Positions 55,642 to 64,000 of a stretch of DNA of 64,000 bases are shown piece after piece (the stretch's first letter is position 1; each line of letters begins with the position of its first letter). The stretch comes from Robbsia andropogonis (GTDB lineage Bacteria > Pseudomonadota > Gammaproteobacteria > Burkholderiales > Burkholderiaceae). A model generated the notes under the pieces. The model saw only the letters and a list, made by a program, of their open reading frames with translations. It did not search any database and was not told the origin of the DNA. Location: positions 45,974 to 109,973 of the forward strand of contig NZ_LAQU01000017.1 of assembly GCF_000970345.1 (NCBI RefSeq), read 5' to 3'. The translations under genes were made by a program, and so were the position numbers.

Positions 55642-57023
55642 CGCACACCCTCCGGGCCTGGACCTGCGGCATCGTGGTCACGACCGGAAGTCGTCGCGGC
55701 GCCCGGTCCCACGACGGCACGCCCATCCTGGGCGCCGCCGTCGACCCGCGCGAAAATCAGCGACGTGTTGATCCCCCCGAATGCAAAGTTATTGCTCATC
55801 GCGTAGTCGATCCGCATCGTTCGCGGCGCGCCAATGATGTGATCCAACGGCGCGCAAGCGGGATCGACGTGATCGAGATTCAAAGTCGGCACGAACCAGT
55901 CCCGATTCATCATCTCGATCGTCCACCAGGCTTCCAGCGCACCACACGCACCCAAGGTATGGCCGACATAGCTCTTGAGCGAACTCACTGGAATCCTTTC
56001 GCCGAATACGGCATGCGACGCCTCGCTTTCCGCCTGGTCACCCCGATCGGTCGACGTACCGTGCGCATTCAAATAACCGATCGCCGACGGTGGCAGGCCC
56101 GCATCGCGCAACGCGATACGCATGGCGACCGCCATGGTCGGGCTGGCCGGCTGCGTCATATGGCCACCATCCGAATTCGAACCGAACCCCACGATCTCCG
56201 CATGAATGCGCGCACCCCGCGCCACCGCGTGTTCATACGCTTCCAGCACCAGCGACACGGCACCCTCGCCGACGACCAGGCCATCGCGGTCGCGATCGAA
56301 CGGGCGTGGCGTCAGGGCCGGCGCATCGTTACGCGTGCTGGTGGCGTACAGCGTATCGAATACCGCCACCGCGGGTCCGGACAATTCCTCGGCCCCACCC
56401 GCGATCATCATGTCCTGCAGCCCATGCGCAATGGCTTCGTACGCGTAGCCGATGGCTTGGGAGCCCGATGCACACGCACACGACGTGGGGATGATGCGCC
56501 CCTTCAGCGCCCAGAACAGGCCGACATTGACCGCCGCGGTGTGCGGCATCATCTGCACATAGGTATTCGATGTGACGTCGCGCATCGACCCGCTCTGCAG
56601 CATCGTGCCAAAGGCGCGGATTGGCTCGACCGACCCCGACGACGAACCGTACGCCACGCCCATCCGCCCATCGGCGATCGGCACGTCATGCGGGCCGCCA
56701 TCGCCGAGCCCGGCGTCGGCGAGCGCCAACTCACTGGCGCGCACCGCGTACAACGACACCGGTCCCATCGCACGTGTTTTCTTGCGCGGGTAATGGGCCG
56801 GCACGGTGAAATCCGGCAGCGGGCAGGCCAGCCGTGTATGCAACGCGTCGAACGCGTCCCAGGCATCGTAGCGGCATACGGCATTGCGTCCCTCGGCCAG
56901 CCTTTGTGCAATGACCTCCCAATTGTCTCCAAAAGGCGTGACGCCGCCGAAACCGGTGATGACCACCCGCCGGCGCCCGTTGCTGGCCGTGGGCGACAGG
57001 GTCGCGGTACGCAAACCGTTCAT
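55638..57023 (-). CDS. Beta-ketoacyl-ACP synthase (aryl polyene cluster, ApeR-like position)
   Basis: Condensing enzyme of 461 residues. The Cys is in PTSCACASGSQA; the His residues are in LNAHGTSTDRGDQ and YVGHTLGACG. The N-terminus reads RVVITGFGGVTPFGDNWEV. Its ATG shares one base with the stop of the ketoreductase gene. The order ketosynthase-dehydratase-ketoreductase-ketosynthase in this operon is that of known aryl polyene clusters. Confidence 0.9.
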   Translation of the reverse strand: MNGLRTATLSPTASNGRRRVVITGFGGVTPFGDNWEVIAQRLAEGRNAVCRYDAWDAFDALHTRLACPLPDFTVPAHYPRKKTRAMGPVSLYAVRASELALADAGLGDGGPHDVPIADGRMGVAYGSSSGSVEPIRAFGTMLQSGSMRDVTSNTYVQMMPHTAAVNVGLFWALKGRIIPTSCACASGSQAIGYAYEAIAHGLQDMMIAGGAEELSGPAVAVFDTLYATSTRNDAPALTPRPFDRDRDGLVVGEGAVSLVLEAYEHAVARGARIHAEIVGFGSNSDGGHMTQPASPTMAVAMRIALRDAGLPPSAIGYLNAHGTSTDRGDQAESEASHAVFGERIPVSSLKSYVGHTLGACGALEAWWTIEMMNRDWFVPTLNLDHVDPACAPLDHIIGAPRTMRIDYAMSNNFAFGGINTSLIFARVDGGAQDGRAVVGPGAATTSGRDHDAAGPGPEGVR

Positions 57024-57748
57024 CAGATCATTCCACCGTTGACGCCAATCACCTGGCGCGTCACGTACGAGGCCGAATCGGACATCAGGAAACCAACTAC
57101 CGCCGCCACCTCGGCCGGATCACCGATACGATTCATCGGCACCTGTTTCAGCGCATGCTCGACCGCGATGCCATCCAGCATCCCCGTATCGACAAGACCA
57201 GGGGCGACACAATTGACGGTGATGTTGCGCGAGGCAAGCTCGACGGCCAAGGCCTTCGTCGCCCCGATCAACCCCGCCTTTGCGGCACTGTAATTCACCT
57301 GGCCGCGATTGCCCATCACACCCGATACGGACGCGATGGTCACGATGCGCCCGCCACCACGCGCCCGCACCATCGGCATCGTCAAGGGATGCACGACGTT
57401 GTAAAAACCATCGAGGCTGGTCTCGATGACGGTGTCCCAGTCATCGCCGCTCAGCGCGGGAAATGCCGCATCACGCGTGATGCCGGCACAGCAGACGATG
57501 CCGTAATACGGACCATGCGCCGCGACATCCGCTTCCAGTGCGGTACGGCTGGCGGCGCGATCGCGTACATCAAACTGCACCACGCGCGCGCTGCCGCCCT
57601 GAGCAATGATGCCTTGCGCGACGGCTTCACCGCCCGCGGTGCCAACACGACTATGTACACCCAGGGAGAAACCGTCTTCCGCTAATCGATACGCTATCGC
57701 GCGGCCGATACCGCGACTCGCGCCGGTCACCAAAACGCGTCGGCTCAT
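57023..57748 (-). CDS. 3-oxoacyl-ACP reductase, FabG-like (aryl polyene cluster)
   Basis: Short-chain dehydrogenase of 241 residues, which reduces the beta-keto group in each elongation round. It has the NADPH loop TGASRGIGRAIAY, the active-site Tyr and Lys in VNYSAAKAGLIG, and SVSGVMGNRGQ. ATG 57748 overlaps the dehydratase stop by 4 bases. Called as the pathway ketoreductase from context. Confidence 0.93.
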   Translation of the reverse strand: MSRRVLVTGASRGIGRAIAYRLAEDGFSLGVHSRVGTAGGEAVAQGIIAQGGSARVVQFDVRDRAASRTALEADVAAHGPYYGIVCCAGITRDAAFPALSGDDWDTVIETSLDGFYNVVHPLTMPMVRARGGGRIVTIASVSGVMGNRGQVNYSAAKAGLIGATKALAVELASRNITVNCVAPGLVDTGMLDGIAVEHALKQVPMNRIGDPAEVAAVVGFLMSDSASYVTRQVIGVNGGMI

Positions 57749-58224
57749 TGCCTTTCACTCCTGTTGCTGAATGCCGCAAAATCGGTGGGCTGAAATACCT
57801 TGACCACCCCTTCCGCCAACGCGACCGGTCGCGCCGGACCCTCAGAAAAGGGACGAATCGTACAGGCATAGGCACCCTGCCCGTCCTCGGTCCAGAGCAC
57901 CCGTTCGGCCTCGATGACAAGCCGGCTAGCGGCGGCGAAGCAAGGCACGGCCATGCTATAGCGTCGGGTACCCAGCAAGACACCGGGCCGCGCCGCGGAC
58001 CTGCCTGACAGCGCACGCAGCCCGATGTGCGCGCCGATCGACTGCGCCATCAGCTCGACGCCGATCCACGCCGGCATCGCGCCGTCCGCGTTGGCATACC
58101 AGGCCATTGCGTCAACCTGCGCTACCACCTGGATCGTGTCGTCATCGCTGGCGAGTATCCGCTCGACAAGCAGCATCGGTCCCCGATGCGGCAAGCAATC
58201 GATGATCGGTGGAAACGACGTCAT
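57745..58224 (-). CDS. 3-hydroxyacyl-ACP dehydratase, hotdog fold (aryl polyene cluster)
   Basis: A FabZ/FabA-like hotdog protein of 159 residues that would form the double bond in each round, leaving the conjugated polyene. The presumed catalytic His is in DCLPHRGPMLLVERI and the acidic residue in WIGVELMAQSIGAH. ATG 58224 overlaps the preceding ketosynthase stop by 4 bases. The polyene role is from context. Confidence 0.88.
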   Translation of the reverse strand: MTSFPPIIDCLPHRGPMLLVERILASDDDTIQVVAQVDAMAWYANADGAMPAWIGVELMAQSIGAHIGLRALSGRSAARPGVLLGTRRYSMAVPCFAAASRLVIEAERVLWTEDGQGAYACTIRPFSEGPARPVALAEGVVKVFQPTDFAAFSNRSERQ

Positions 58225-59499
58225 CGGTCCCCCACGATCAAGCTGACGTTATTACCACCGAAGGCAAACGAGTTGCTCATCAGGAAGCGCCGCCCGCCAT
58301 GCGGTGCCGACGGATCGGGACGGGCAAGAAATTGACCGGGCCGCACGACGTTCAGTAATGGCAGCGCCGGATCGGCCTGACCATCCCAGCAGTGGGGCGG
58401 CATCGGCATGTCGTCGCGCGACAGCATCAGGTAAAGCAAACCCAGTTCGGTCGCCGATGCGGCACCCAGCGTATGGCCGGTAAAGGGCTTCGTGCCGCTG
58501 GTGAGTACACCCCCAGGAAAGACCCGCGCCATCATCGCCGCTTCCATCTCGTCGTTTTTCGGCGTGGCGGTGGCGTGCAGGTTCACATAGCCAATCGCGC
58601 CGGGGGGGGATGCCCGCATCGTCGAGCGCCGCGCGCAATGCCAGTTCGCCGCCCACACCGGCCGGGTCCGGCGACGAGATATGGTGCGCGTCACTCGACT
58701 CGCCGACGCCGGCCAGCCACACCCCGCCCGCATCACGCGACATCAGGAACAGTGCCGCCCCTTCACCGATATTGATGCCGTTGCGGTTGACGCTCAACGG
58801 ATTGGACCGCGTCAGGCTGGTGGAGGCCAACGAGCCAAAACCCTGCAACGTCAATTCACATAGCGAGTCGACACCGCCGGTGATCACTGCATCGCAGAGT
58901 CCCAGTTGCAACAAGCGACGCGACGCGGCAATGGCCTTGCCACTGGACGTGCAGGCTGTCGACAGCGTATAGGACGGCCCCCGCACCCCCAGCACGCTTG
59001 CGGTCAATGGACCCGCCGAGCCGATTTCCATCTGCCGGTAATCGAAGCTTGCCGGCAGCGTGCCCGCCGGCGATTGCGCCTGGAACGCGCGCTCGGCCGC
59101 CTCGATGCCGGAGGTGCTGGTGCCGAGGACCACACCCACGCGCGACGCGCCGAAGCGTTCGATCGCGGCGGCCGTATCGGGGAGAATCTGCAGCAACGCG
59201 GCTAGCAGCATCCGATTATGCCGGCAGTCGTAACGGGACAACGCCGCCTGCCATTGCGCGAAAGACGGCCTCGCGGTGCAGTCAGGCAAGCCGGCATCGA
59301 GCGCGTGCAATGCCGCCTCCCAGGACGGCAACCTCAGCACCCTGCCGACATAGGCGGGGCCGGTCAGCGTATCCGCCAACCCCATGCCGGGCGCCACGTT
59401 GCCCCGCACCGAGGCCACCACAGCGTCCGCCCCGCAGCCCAGCGCATTGGTCAGGCCCAGCGCGCGCAAATATACCGGTGGCGAAAAAATAGCGCTCAT
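58221..59499 (-). pseudogene. Beta-ketoacyl-ACP synthase (aryl polyene cluster, ApeO-like position), frameshifted in a G8 run
   Basis: First ketosynthase of the operon. From ATG 59499 the frame has VGVVLGTSTSGIEAAER and the Cys in YTLSTACTSSGKA, then goes out of frame after ALDDAGIPP. The next frame continues GAIGYVNLHATATPKNDE with the first His, TGHTLGAASATELG with the second, and ends FAFGGNNVSLIVGDR at 58221. The break is the run of eight G on the plus strand at 58602-58609. One base fewer restores a 425-residue protein with an intact Cys-His-His set. Because the flanking pathway is complete, a sequencing error is plausible. Confidence 0.85.
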
Positions 59500-59502
59500 A
59501 GC

Positions 59503-62265
59503 TTAGACATTCCGTGCACCGTCGCGCGCACCGGCAACCCCGCGCGCTGCTTTACTCAACAACGAACGCCGGGCAGGGTCGAATGGCATCCCCAGGGGCG
59601 ACAACACCACCGCCACCCCGATGCCTATCGACAGCGTCAGGCCAAAGCTGCGTAAAGCCGGCATCGCGCTGCATGCCAGCAGACCGAACGACAGAAACGT
59701 CGTGGCCGCGGACAACAACACGCCCACCCACACCGCGCCCAACGCACTGTCGGCCGCGACATCGGCTTCCGCTGACGTTCGCGACATGCAGCGCGCCGTC
59801 GCGCCGATGGCGTCGCGCGCCAGCCGCATGCATCCCTCGCGCAGGAAGACAGCGTAATTGACGCCAACGCCGAAGACCAGCATCAACGCCAGCACATTGA
59901 ACAACGTCAGCAGTTGATGGAGATAGCCGAACGCCGCCAGGACGACACCAACGGACAGCGCGGTGGGCAGCAACACCCGTCCCGCGCCGCCCACGCCATA
60001 CCGCCATGATAACAAGCCCAGAATCAACACCGATACGCCGAGCAGCCAAAATGCGCCGCGCACCCGATAGGCGCCGAACAGCGCGGACACGCTGCGCGCC
60101 TTGTCCACGAAGACGACGCGGATGTCCGCGGTACCAGCTTGCGCGGCGATCTCCCGTAGTGCCGCGACATTGTCCTCGCTCACCCCTTGCAACGGCATCA
60201 CGGCGGCCGGCGTGGCAGGCTCGCCCGGTTTGCCGCCCAAGGCGCCCAACCATAGATGGGCATACGGTTGCGACCACGGTGCGGCAAGCCAATCCCGCAC
60301 CTGCAGAACCGGGCGCGCGCCATGCGCCATCTCGGACGCACGTACCAATGCACCGTCCGATGCGGGTGCCTCGGACGCGGCATGCGCCGCCAGCCAGCGA
60401 TCGATCACATCGTCTCGTAATCCGGCGTCGATCAGGATATGCCGCAACACGGCGGGATCGTCGAAAACCACGCGATCGAGTAGTGCCGCGTCGGCACGCT
60501 GCGTGCCTGCTGGCGGCACGAACGCGGTGAGGCTTTGCCATGAAGGGAGTGTTTTTTTCTCGTGCAACAGCGCATCGAGACGCGCCATGCCTTGCAACAC
60601 GGCCTCGTCATCGCGACCCCGCACGAGGAAGAACTGCGTGCTGTCGTCGCTCCCCAATGCGTTGCGAATCCGGGTTTCCTGTGCAAGCAGACGCGGATCG
60701 CGCTGCACCAGCAGATGGATATCGTCGTCACTGTGAAGCAAGCACCAACCGGGGGCGGCAAGCACCATCAGGATAACGACCACCGGCCAGACGCGCCCCG
60801 CTTGCAGCATGCGATACGCCCACGTCAGCCCGCGTCCCGCGCGTGCAAAGAGCGCGGTTCGCGATGCGGCGCGCGGCGCCTGCAATCGCGGCATCAGCGT
60901 GGGAAGCAGCGTCAGCACGCACAGGAATGCCGTGGCAATGCCGGCAAACGCGAAACACGCGATCTGGCGCAGCGCCGGAAACGGGACCGCCGCCAACACC
61001 GCATAGCCAAGCAGGCTTGTCGCCAGCGCCACCGTCAACGCCGGCCGCACCACCCGCGCCGCGCGACGTGCCGGGGTGTTCTCGCGGGCCGAACCGCCCG
61101 CACTGTCATCGTGTATCCCGCTTGCCGCCGCGCCTTGCTCGAAGTACGCGACAAAGTACTGAATCGAATAATCCACCGCTTCACCGATCAGGCTGGCGCC
61201 AAAGACCAGCGTCAACAGATGGAGTTGGCCAAAGATGGCAAGCGTGATGTCGATGGCGAACAGCACGCCTAATGCCGTGGATAGAAACCCCAGGAGCAAC
61301 AAGCGCGGCGACCGGAACACCCATACCATCAACAACGCGATACCGGCCAGCGATGCAAGGCCGATCAGATGTACTTCCCGCTGCGCCGACGCGCGCGCCG
61401 CCTCGGCGTAAAACACGGCGCCGAATCGTGCCAGCGAGAGGCCCGGCACGTGCTGCCGCCGCAGCGCCGCTTCACCGGAAGCGACGGCTTCGATCAGCGC
61501 CTGCTGCGTTTGCGTGGCATAAGGGGATCCCGCCAGCGTCGCAAACAACAGGACACCAATGCGTGTGTCCGCGACATCGGCTCCCGCCGCGGCGGTGCCC
61601 GGATGCGTCACGAGGAAACCGTGATCGAGCTGCAGGCGCGTTTGTGCGAGCGGCAGCGCGGATAACCAGTGGGTCAACCATCCGAACGGATCGTCGGCCA
61701 GCGATGCCTGCAATGCCCCGCCCCCCGCCGACGCTTCCGGCGCATACAGGCGCGCGTCAAGCCATTGCCGTATTGCCGCCTGTCGGACCGGCGCCACCGC
61801 GCCATCCAGGCGTTGCAACGTGGCGCGATCCGCAGCAGTCAACAAACCAAACCGGAACGGCAGATACGTGGCCCCGACCCGCGACAGATCGAACGCGGGC
61901 AATTTTGCGATGACGCTGGTGAAAAGCGGCGACGTTGTCGCGGAGTGACGCCCCGGCGCCGCCCCACCTGCTTGCGTCAAGACATCGGCGAACGTTTGCG
62001 CCGCCGCGCGGGCCTGTGCGGGATCATCGGCTTCGACCAGAAATACGACACGCTGGCCGACGGCATCGGTCAAACGATCTATCGCGTGATCGACAGCGGG
62101 ATCGGTCGCGCTTCCAGGCAGCAAGGCGAGCAGATCGGTCTGCAATGGCGCAGGATCGGTCACGACCCAGAACCGCCAACCCGCGAAACCGATGGCGCAG
62201 GCCGCAAGCGCGATCCAGACCACCCTGATGCGCCAGGCCGCCCGACGCCTCCGATCCCGCATCAT
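59503..62265 (-). CDS. MMPL/RND family exporter (aryl polyene cluster)
   Basis: Large inner-membrane transporter of 920 residues made of two similar halves. Each has one membrane segment, a periplasmic domain and a bundle of segments. Matching motifs are GEAVDYSIQYFVAYF in the first half and VFGVGVNYAVFLREG in the second. It probably moves the lipid-linked polyene across the inner membrane. The ATG overlaps the stop of the LolA-like gene by 4 bases, and the next ketosynthase starts 3 bases after it ends. Confidence 0.88.
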   Translation of the reverse strand: MMRDRRRRAAWRIRVVWIALAACAIGFAGWRFWVVTDPAPLQTDLLALLPGSATDPAVDHAIDRLTDAVGQRVVFLVEADDPAQARAAAQTFADVLTQAGGAAPGRHSATTSPLFTSVIAKLPAFDLSRVGATYLPFRFGLLTAADRATLQRLDGAVAPVRQAAIRQWLDARLYAPEASAGGGALQASLADDPFGWLTHWLSALPLAQTRLQLDHGFLVTHPGTAAAGADVADTRIGVLLFATLAGSPYATQTQQALIEAVASGEAALRRQHVPGLSLARFGAVFYAEAARASAQREVHLIGLASLAGIALLMVWVFRSPRLLLLGFLSTALGVLFAIDITLAIFGQLHLLTLVFGASLIGEAVDYSIQYFVAYFEQGAAASGIHDDSAGGSARENTPARRAARVVRPALTVALATSLLGYAVLAAVPFPALRQIACFAFAGIATAFLCVLTLLPTLMPRLQAPRAASRTALFARAGRGLTWAYRMLQAGRVWPVVVILMVLAAPGWCLLHSDDDIHLLVQRDPRLLAQETRIRNALGSDDSTQFFLVRGRDDEAVLQGMARLDALLHEKKTLPSWQSLTAFVPPAGTQRADAALLDRVVFDDPAVLRHILIDAGLRDDVIDRWLAAHAASEAPASDGALVRASEMAHGARPVLQVRDWLAAPWSQPYAHLWLGALGGKPGEPATPAAVMPLQGVSEDNVAALREIAAQAGTADIRVVFVDKARSVSALFGAYRVRGAFWLLGVSVLILGLLSWRYGVGGAGRVLLPTALSVGVVLAAFGYLHQLLTLFNVLALMLVFGVGVNYAVFLREGCMRLARDAIGATARCMSRTSAEADVAADSALGAVWVGVLLSAATTFLSFGLLACSAMPALRSFGLTLSIGIGVAVVLSPLGMPFDPARRSLLSKAARGVAGARDGARNV

Positions 62266-62999
62266 CTTGCGGACAGCCAGGCACGTTCACGTCCCGGGAT
62301 GGCGGGAAGCGCGTGCTGATCCGCGAACGACCACTGCAACGTATCGCCATTCGCCTGGACGATGTCCAATGACGTCACGAAGTCCCCCCCTTCCAGATCG
62401 ACCTGACGCAGGACCTGGGCAATCTGCGGCTGGTTCGGCACCAGTCGCATGCGCCAACGCGTGGCAGTGCCCTGCGCGCTGACATCGAATTGACTATATA
62501 GCGCGGACAGGTCGCCGCCAAGCACCGCGCGCAACATGCGCGATACCTGCGCCGCGGCGGCGGGCGGCGTTTGTGCGGGCGACGCATCGGCGCCGGCATC
62601 GTCGACCTGGCGCACGCCACGGTCCGTGATCGTATATACAGCATGCATCGGACGATCGATCGTCCACACCACGCCACTGTCTCGGGCGAACAGCAGGACA
62701 CCGCCGCTCGTCAGCGGACGGCGCAGCGCCGCGCGCGTCTGCGTTTGGGTGTAGCGCGCCTGGACCACGGGATACTGCCCCAGTTGCGCCGTGATGTGAC
62801 CAACCAGCATGGCATCGGGCTGTTGGGACGCCGATTGCCCGGCAGGTTGCGTGGACGATGGCAGACCAGGCGCGCGCGACGTGTCCGGCACGCGCTGCGC
62901 ATGAACCGACGCACCCCACGAAAACAGCACGATCGACACCGCGGCCGATACCGCTATCGGCCGCGAGGCGGCGGTGACGTGTTGAAAAAACGTCTTCAT
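62262..62999 (-). CDS. LolA-like outer-membrane lipoprotein carrier family protein (aryl polyene cluster)
   Basis: Periplasmic carrier-like protein of 245 residues. A signal peptide ends near ASVHAQ. The LolA-type fold is suggested by QARYTQTQTRAALRRPLTSG, GVLLFARDSGVVWTIDRP and the C-terminal DFVTSLDIVQANGDTLQW. In aryl polyene clusters such a protein accompanies the MMPL exporter and is thought to carry the lipid product to the outer membrane. The ATG overlaps the thioesterase stop by 4 bases. Confidence 0.85.
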   Translation of the reverse strand: MKTFFQHVTAASRPIAVSAAVSIVLFSWGASVHAQRVPDTSRAPGLPSSTQPAGQSASQQPDAMLVGHITAQLGQYPVVQARYTQTQTRAALRRPLTSGGVLLFARDSGVVWTIDRPMHAVYTITDRGVRQVDDAGADASPAQTPPAAAAQVSRMLRAVLGGDLSALYSQFDVSAQGTATRWRMRLVPNQPQIAQVLRQVDLEGGDFVTSLDIVQANGDTLQWSFADQHALPAIPGRERAWLSAR

Positions 63000-63445
63000 G
63001 CCGCGCCTCTTGCACGTGCCAGCTTGTCACCAACGATCGGCGGCGAGACGAATTGCAGCGCTTGCGTTGCCGCTTCCACGGCAACCTGAATCGTCTGCCC
63101 TTTCGTCAGCCGCTTACCGCTTTCGACATCCCGGATTTCATAGGCAATACGTAGCCGGTTTTCATATTCCAGCAGATCCGCGCGAACAACGATACGCTGG
63201 CCATAGACCGCCGGCTTTACATAGCGCAGATGCAAGTCGATGACGGGCCAGAGATAGCCTGACGCCTGCATCTGCGGATAGTCATAGTCGAAGCGACGCA
63301 ACAGTAGCGCGCGCGCCAGTTCCAGGTACTTCACATAGTGTCCATGCCAGCAGACGCACATTGCGTCGACATCGTGGAACGGCACTTCGAGCGTCGTGCT
63401 GGCACTCAGCAGAACACTCCGACTGGCGGTGTCATGAACGGCCAT
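62996..63445 (-). CDS. Acyl-ACP/CoA thioesterase, 4HBT hotdog family (aryl polyene cluster)
   Basis: A 149-residue thioesterase of the 4-hydroxybenzoyl-CoA thioesterase type. The signature VPFHDVDAMCVCWHGHYVKY contains the catalytic Asp. Then come LELARALLLRRFDYDY and PVIDLHLRYVKPA. ATG 63445 is chosen because the family sequence begins shortly after it and it overlaps the acyltransferase end by 14 bases; the frame open to 63688 has no family sequence before it. It may release or proofread polyene intermediates. Confidence 0.87.
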   Translation of the reverse strand: MAVHDTASRSVLLSASTTLEVPFHDVDAMCVCWHGHYVKYLELARALLLRRFDYDYPQMQASGYLWPVIDLHLRYVKPAVYGQRIVVRADLLEYENRLRIAYEIRDVESGKRLTKGQTIQVAVEAATQALQFVSPPIVGDKLARARGAA

Positions 63446-64000
63446 CAGACGAGTTGTCTCCAGGTGAGCGGGCACCAGCCCAGAAATCGTAGAAATTGAA
63501 CCACTGATACGGCGCCGCGTGGCAGTGGTTTGCCAGACGGTCCGCGAAACGCCCGGCCCAGGTCGCGATATGGGTTTGCCGAGCGGTACGCGGCAACACG
63601 ATGCGTTCGGCAAACGATTCGAAGTGCAGATGGTATCGCCCACGCGACTTGACACTGAAAAACAGATAGACCGGACAGGCCAGCGCATGCGCCAGGACCC
63701 ATGGGCCTTGTGCGAACGGCGCCCCGCCGTCGAGGAACGGCACCGTCACGGTTCTGCCGCCTTCGCGGGCCGGCACCCGGTCGCCAACGATGACCAACCA
63801 TTCTCCGGCATCGATGCGCTGCTGCATCATGATCGCCGTCTGCGGCCCGAAATCGTCTACCTGTACCAGTTGCGCGGTAAAGCGTGGATCGGCCTTTTCC
63901 AGCATCGCGTTGAAGCGCTTGGCATGTTCGGTGTAGACGATCGCGGTGACGCGTACCGGTTGACCCGTGCTGCGCGCGCGCCCACCATGGGTGCTCAAGG
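63432..64000 (-). CDS. LpxL/HtrB-type acyltransferase, C-terminal part, cut by the window edge
   Basis: The visible 189 residues match the C-terminal half of lauroyl/myristoyl acyltransferase-like proteins: GEWLVIVGDRVPAREGGRTV, the Pro-rich FLDGGAPFAQGPWVLAHAL, then CPVYLFFSVKSRGRYHLHFE. The HX4D catalytic part would lie beyond 64000. Proteins of this type occur in aryl polyene clusters next to the thioesterase and may attach the polyene to its lipid anchor. It is the first visible gene of the leftward operon. Confidence 0.8.
   Translation of the reverse strand, partial: LSTHGGRARSTGQPVRVTAIVYTEHAKRFNAMLEKADPRFTAQLVQVDDFGPQTAIMMQQRIDAGEWLVIVGDRVPAREGGRTVTVPFLDGGAPFAQGPWVLAHALACPVYLFFSVKSRGRYHLHFESFAERIVLPRTARQTHIATWAGRFADRLANHCHAAPYQWFNFYDFWAGARSPGDNSSDGRS

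Noticed and set aside
55626..57293. Open frame of 555 codons opposite the second ketosynthase
   Set aside because: Antisense shadow of an operon gene with intact motifs on the other strand.

Overview
The window looks like chromosomal housekeeping DNA of a GC-rich betaproteobacterium, most likely a member of the Burkholderiaceae. The reasons are the gene blocks rpsF-priB-rpsR-rplI-dnaB, trxA-rho-rpmE(type B), glnA-ntrB-ntrC and hrpA/argA-yggX-rpiA-rlmB-rnr, and the style of the proteins (long Ala/Pro/Lys-rich tails and linkers). I cannot name a genus from sequence alone. I saw no insertion sequence, phage, CRISPR array or integrase.

Layout. Positions 1-2.7 kb hold an NlpC/P60 lipoprotein and a Pit phosphate transporter (frameshifted) with its DUF47 partner. 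From 2.9-6.1 kb is the leftward ribosomal/primosome operon rpsF-priB-rpsR-rplI followed by dnaB. From 6.4-12.4 kb are trxA, rho, type B L31, a GT39-like membrane glycosyltransferase and a MATE exporter. From 12.4-15 kb is a leftward block of gltX, tRNA-Ala, and two tandem copies of tRNA-Glu/tRNA-Asp, each unit with its own consensus promoter and terminator. A patatin lipoprotein and a second NlpC/P60 protein follow. From 17.4-23.3 kb is a yejABEF-type peptide importer, divergent from fabI. From 25-32.8 kb are an alpha-ketoglutaric semialdehyde dehydrogenase, an MDR oxidoreductase, a phospholipase D/VTT fusion with an endonuclease/exonuclease/phosphatase partner, and xthA. From 32.8-37.6 kb is the nitrogen-control block glnA-ntrB-ntrC with a candidate sigma-54 promoter and NtrC sites. 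From 37.7-51.5 kb are a rhodanese, a CinA-type protein, an EI24/CysZ-like protein, hrpA, argA, yggX, rpiA, rlmB and rnr. Two tRNA-Leu(CAG) genes lie at 51.9-52.1 kb, then a frameshifted polysaccharide deacetylase.

The most distinctive region is 53.06 kb to the right edge. It is a leftward, almost entirely start/stop-overlapping operon: acyltransferase (cut by the window edge), thioesterase, LolA-like carrier, MMPL/RND exporter, ketosynthase, hotdog dehydratase, ketoreductase, two more ketosynthases and a halogenase-like flavoprotein. This gene set and order match aryl polyene (xanthomonadin/flexirubin-like pigment) clusters. The acyl carrier proteins, starter-unit ligase and ammonia-lyase expected in such clusters would lie beyond position 64000.

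Three genes (pit, the polysaccharide deacetylase and one ketosynthase) are each broken by a one-base length change in a homopolymer. In each case correcting one base gives a full-length family member. This may reflect sequencing error, so their pseudogene status is open.
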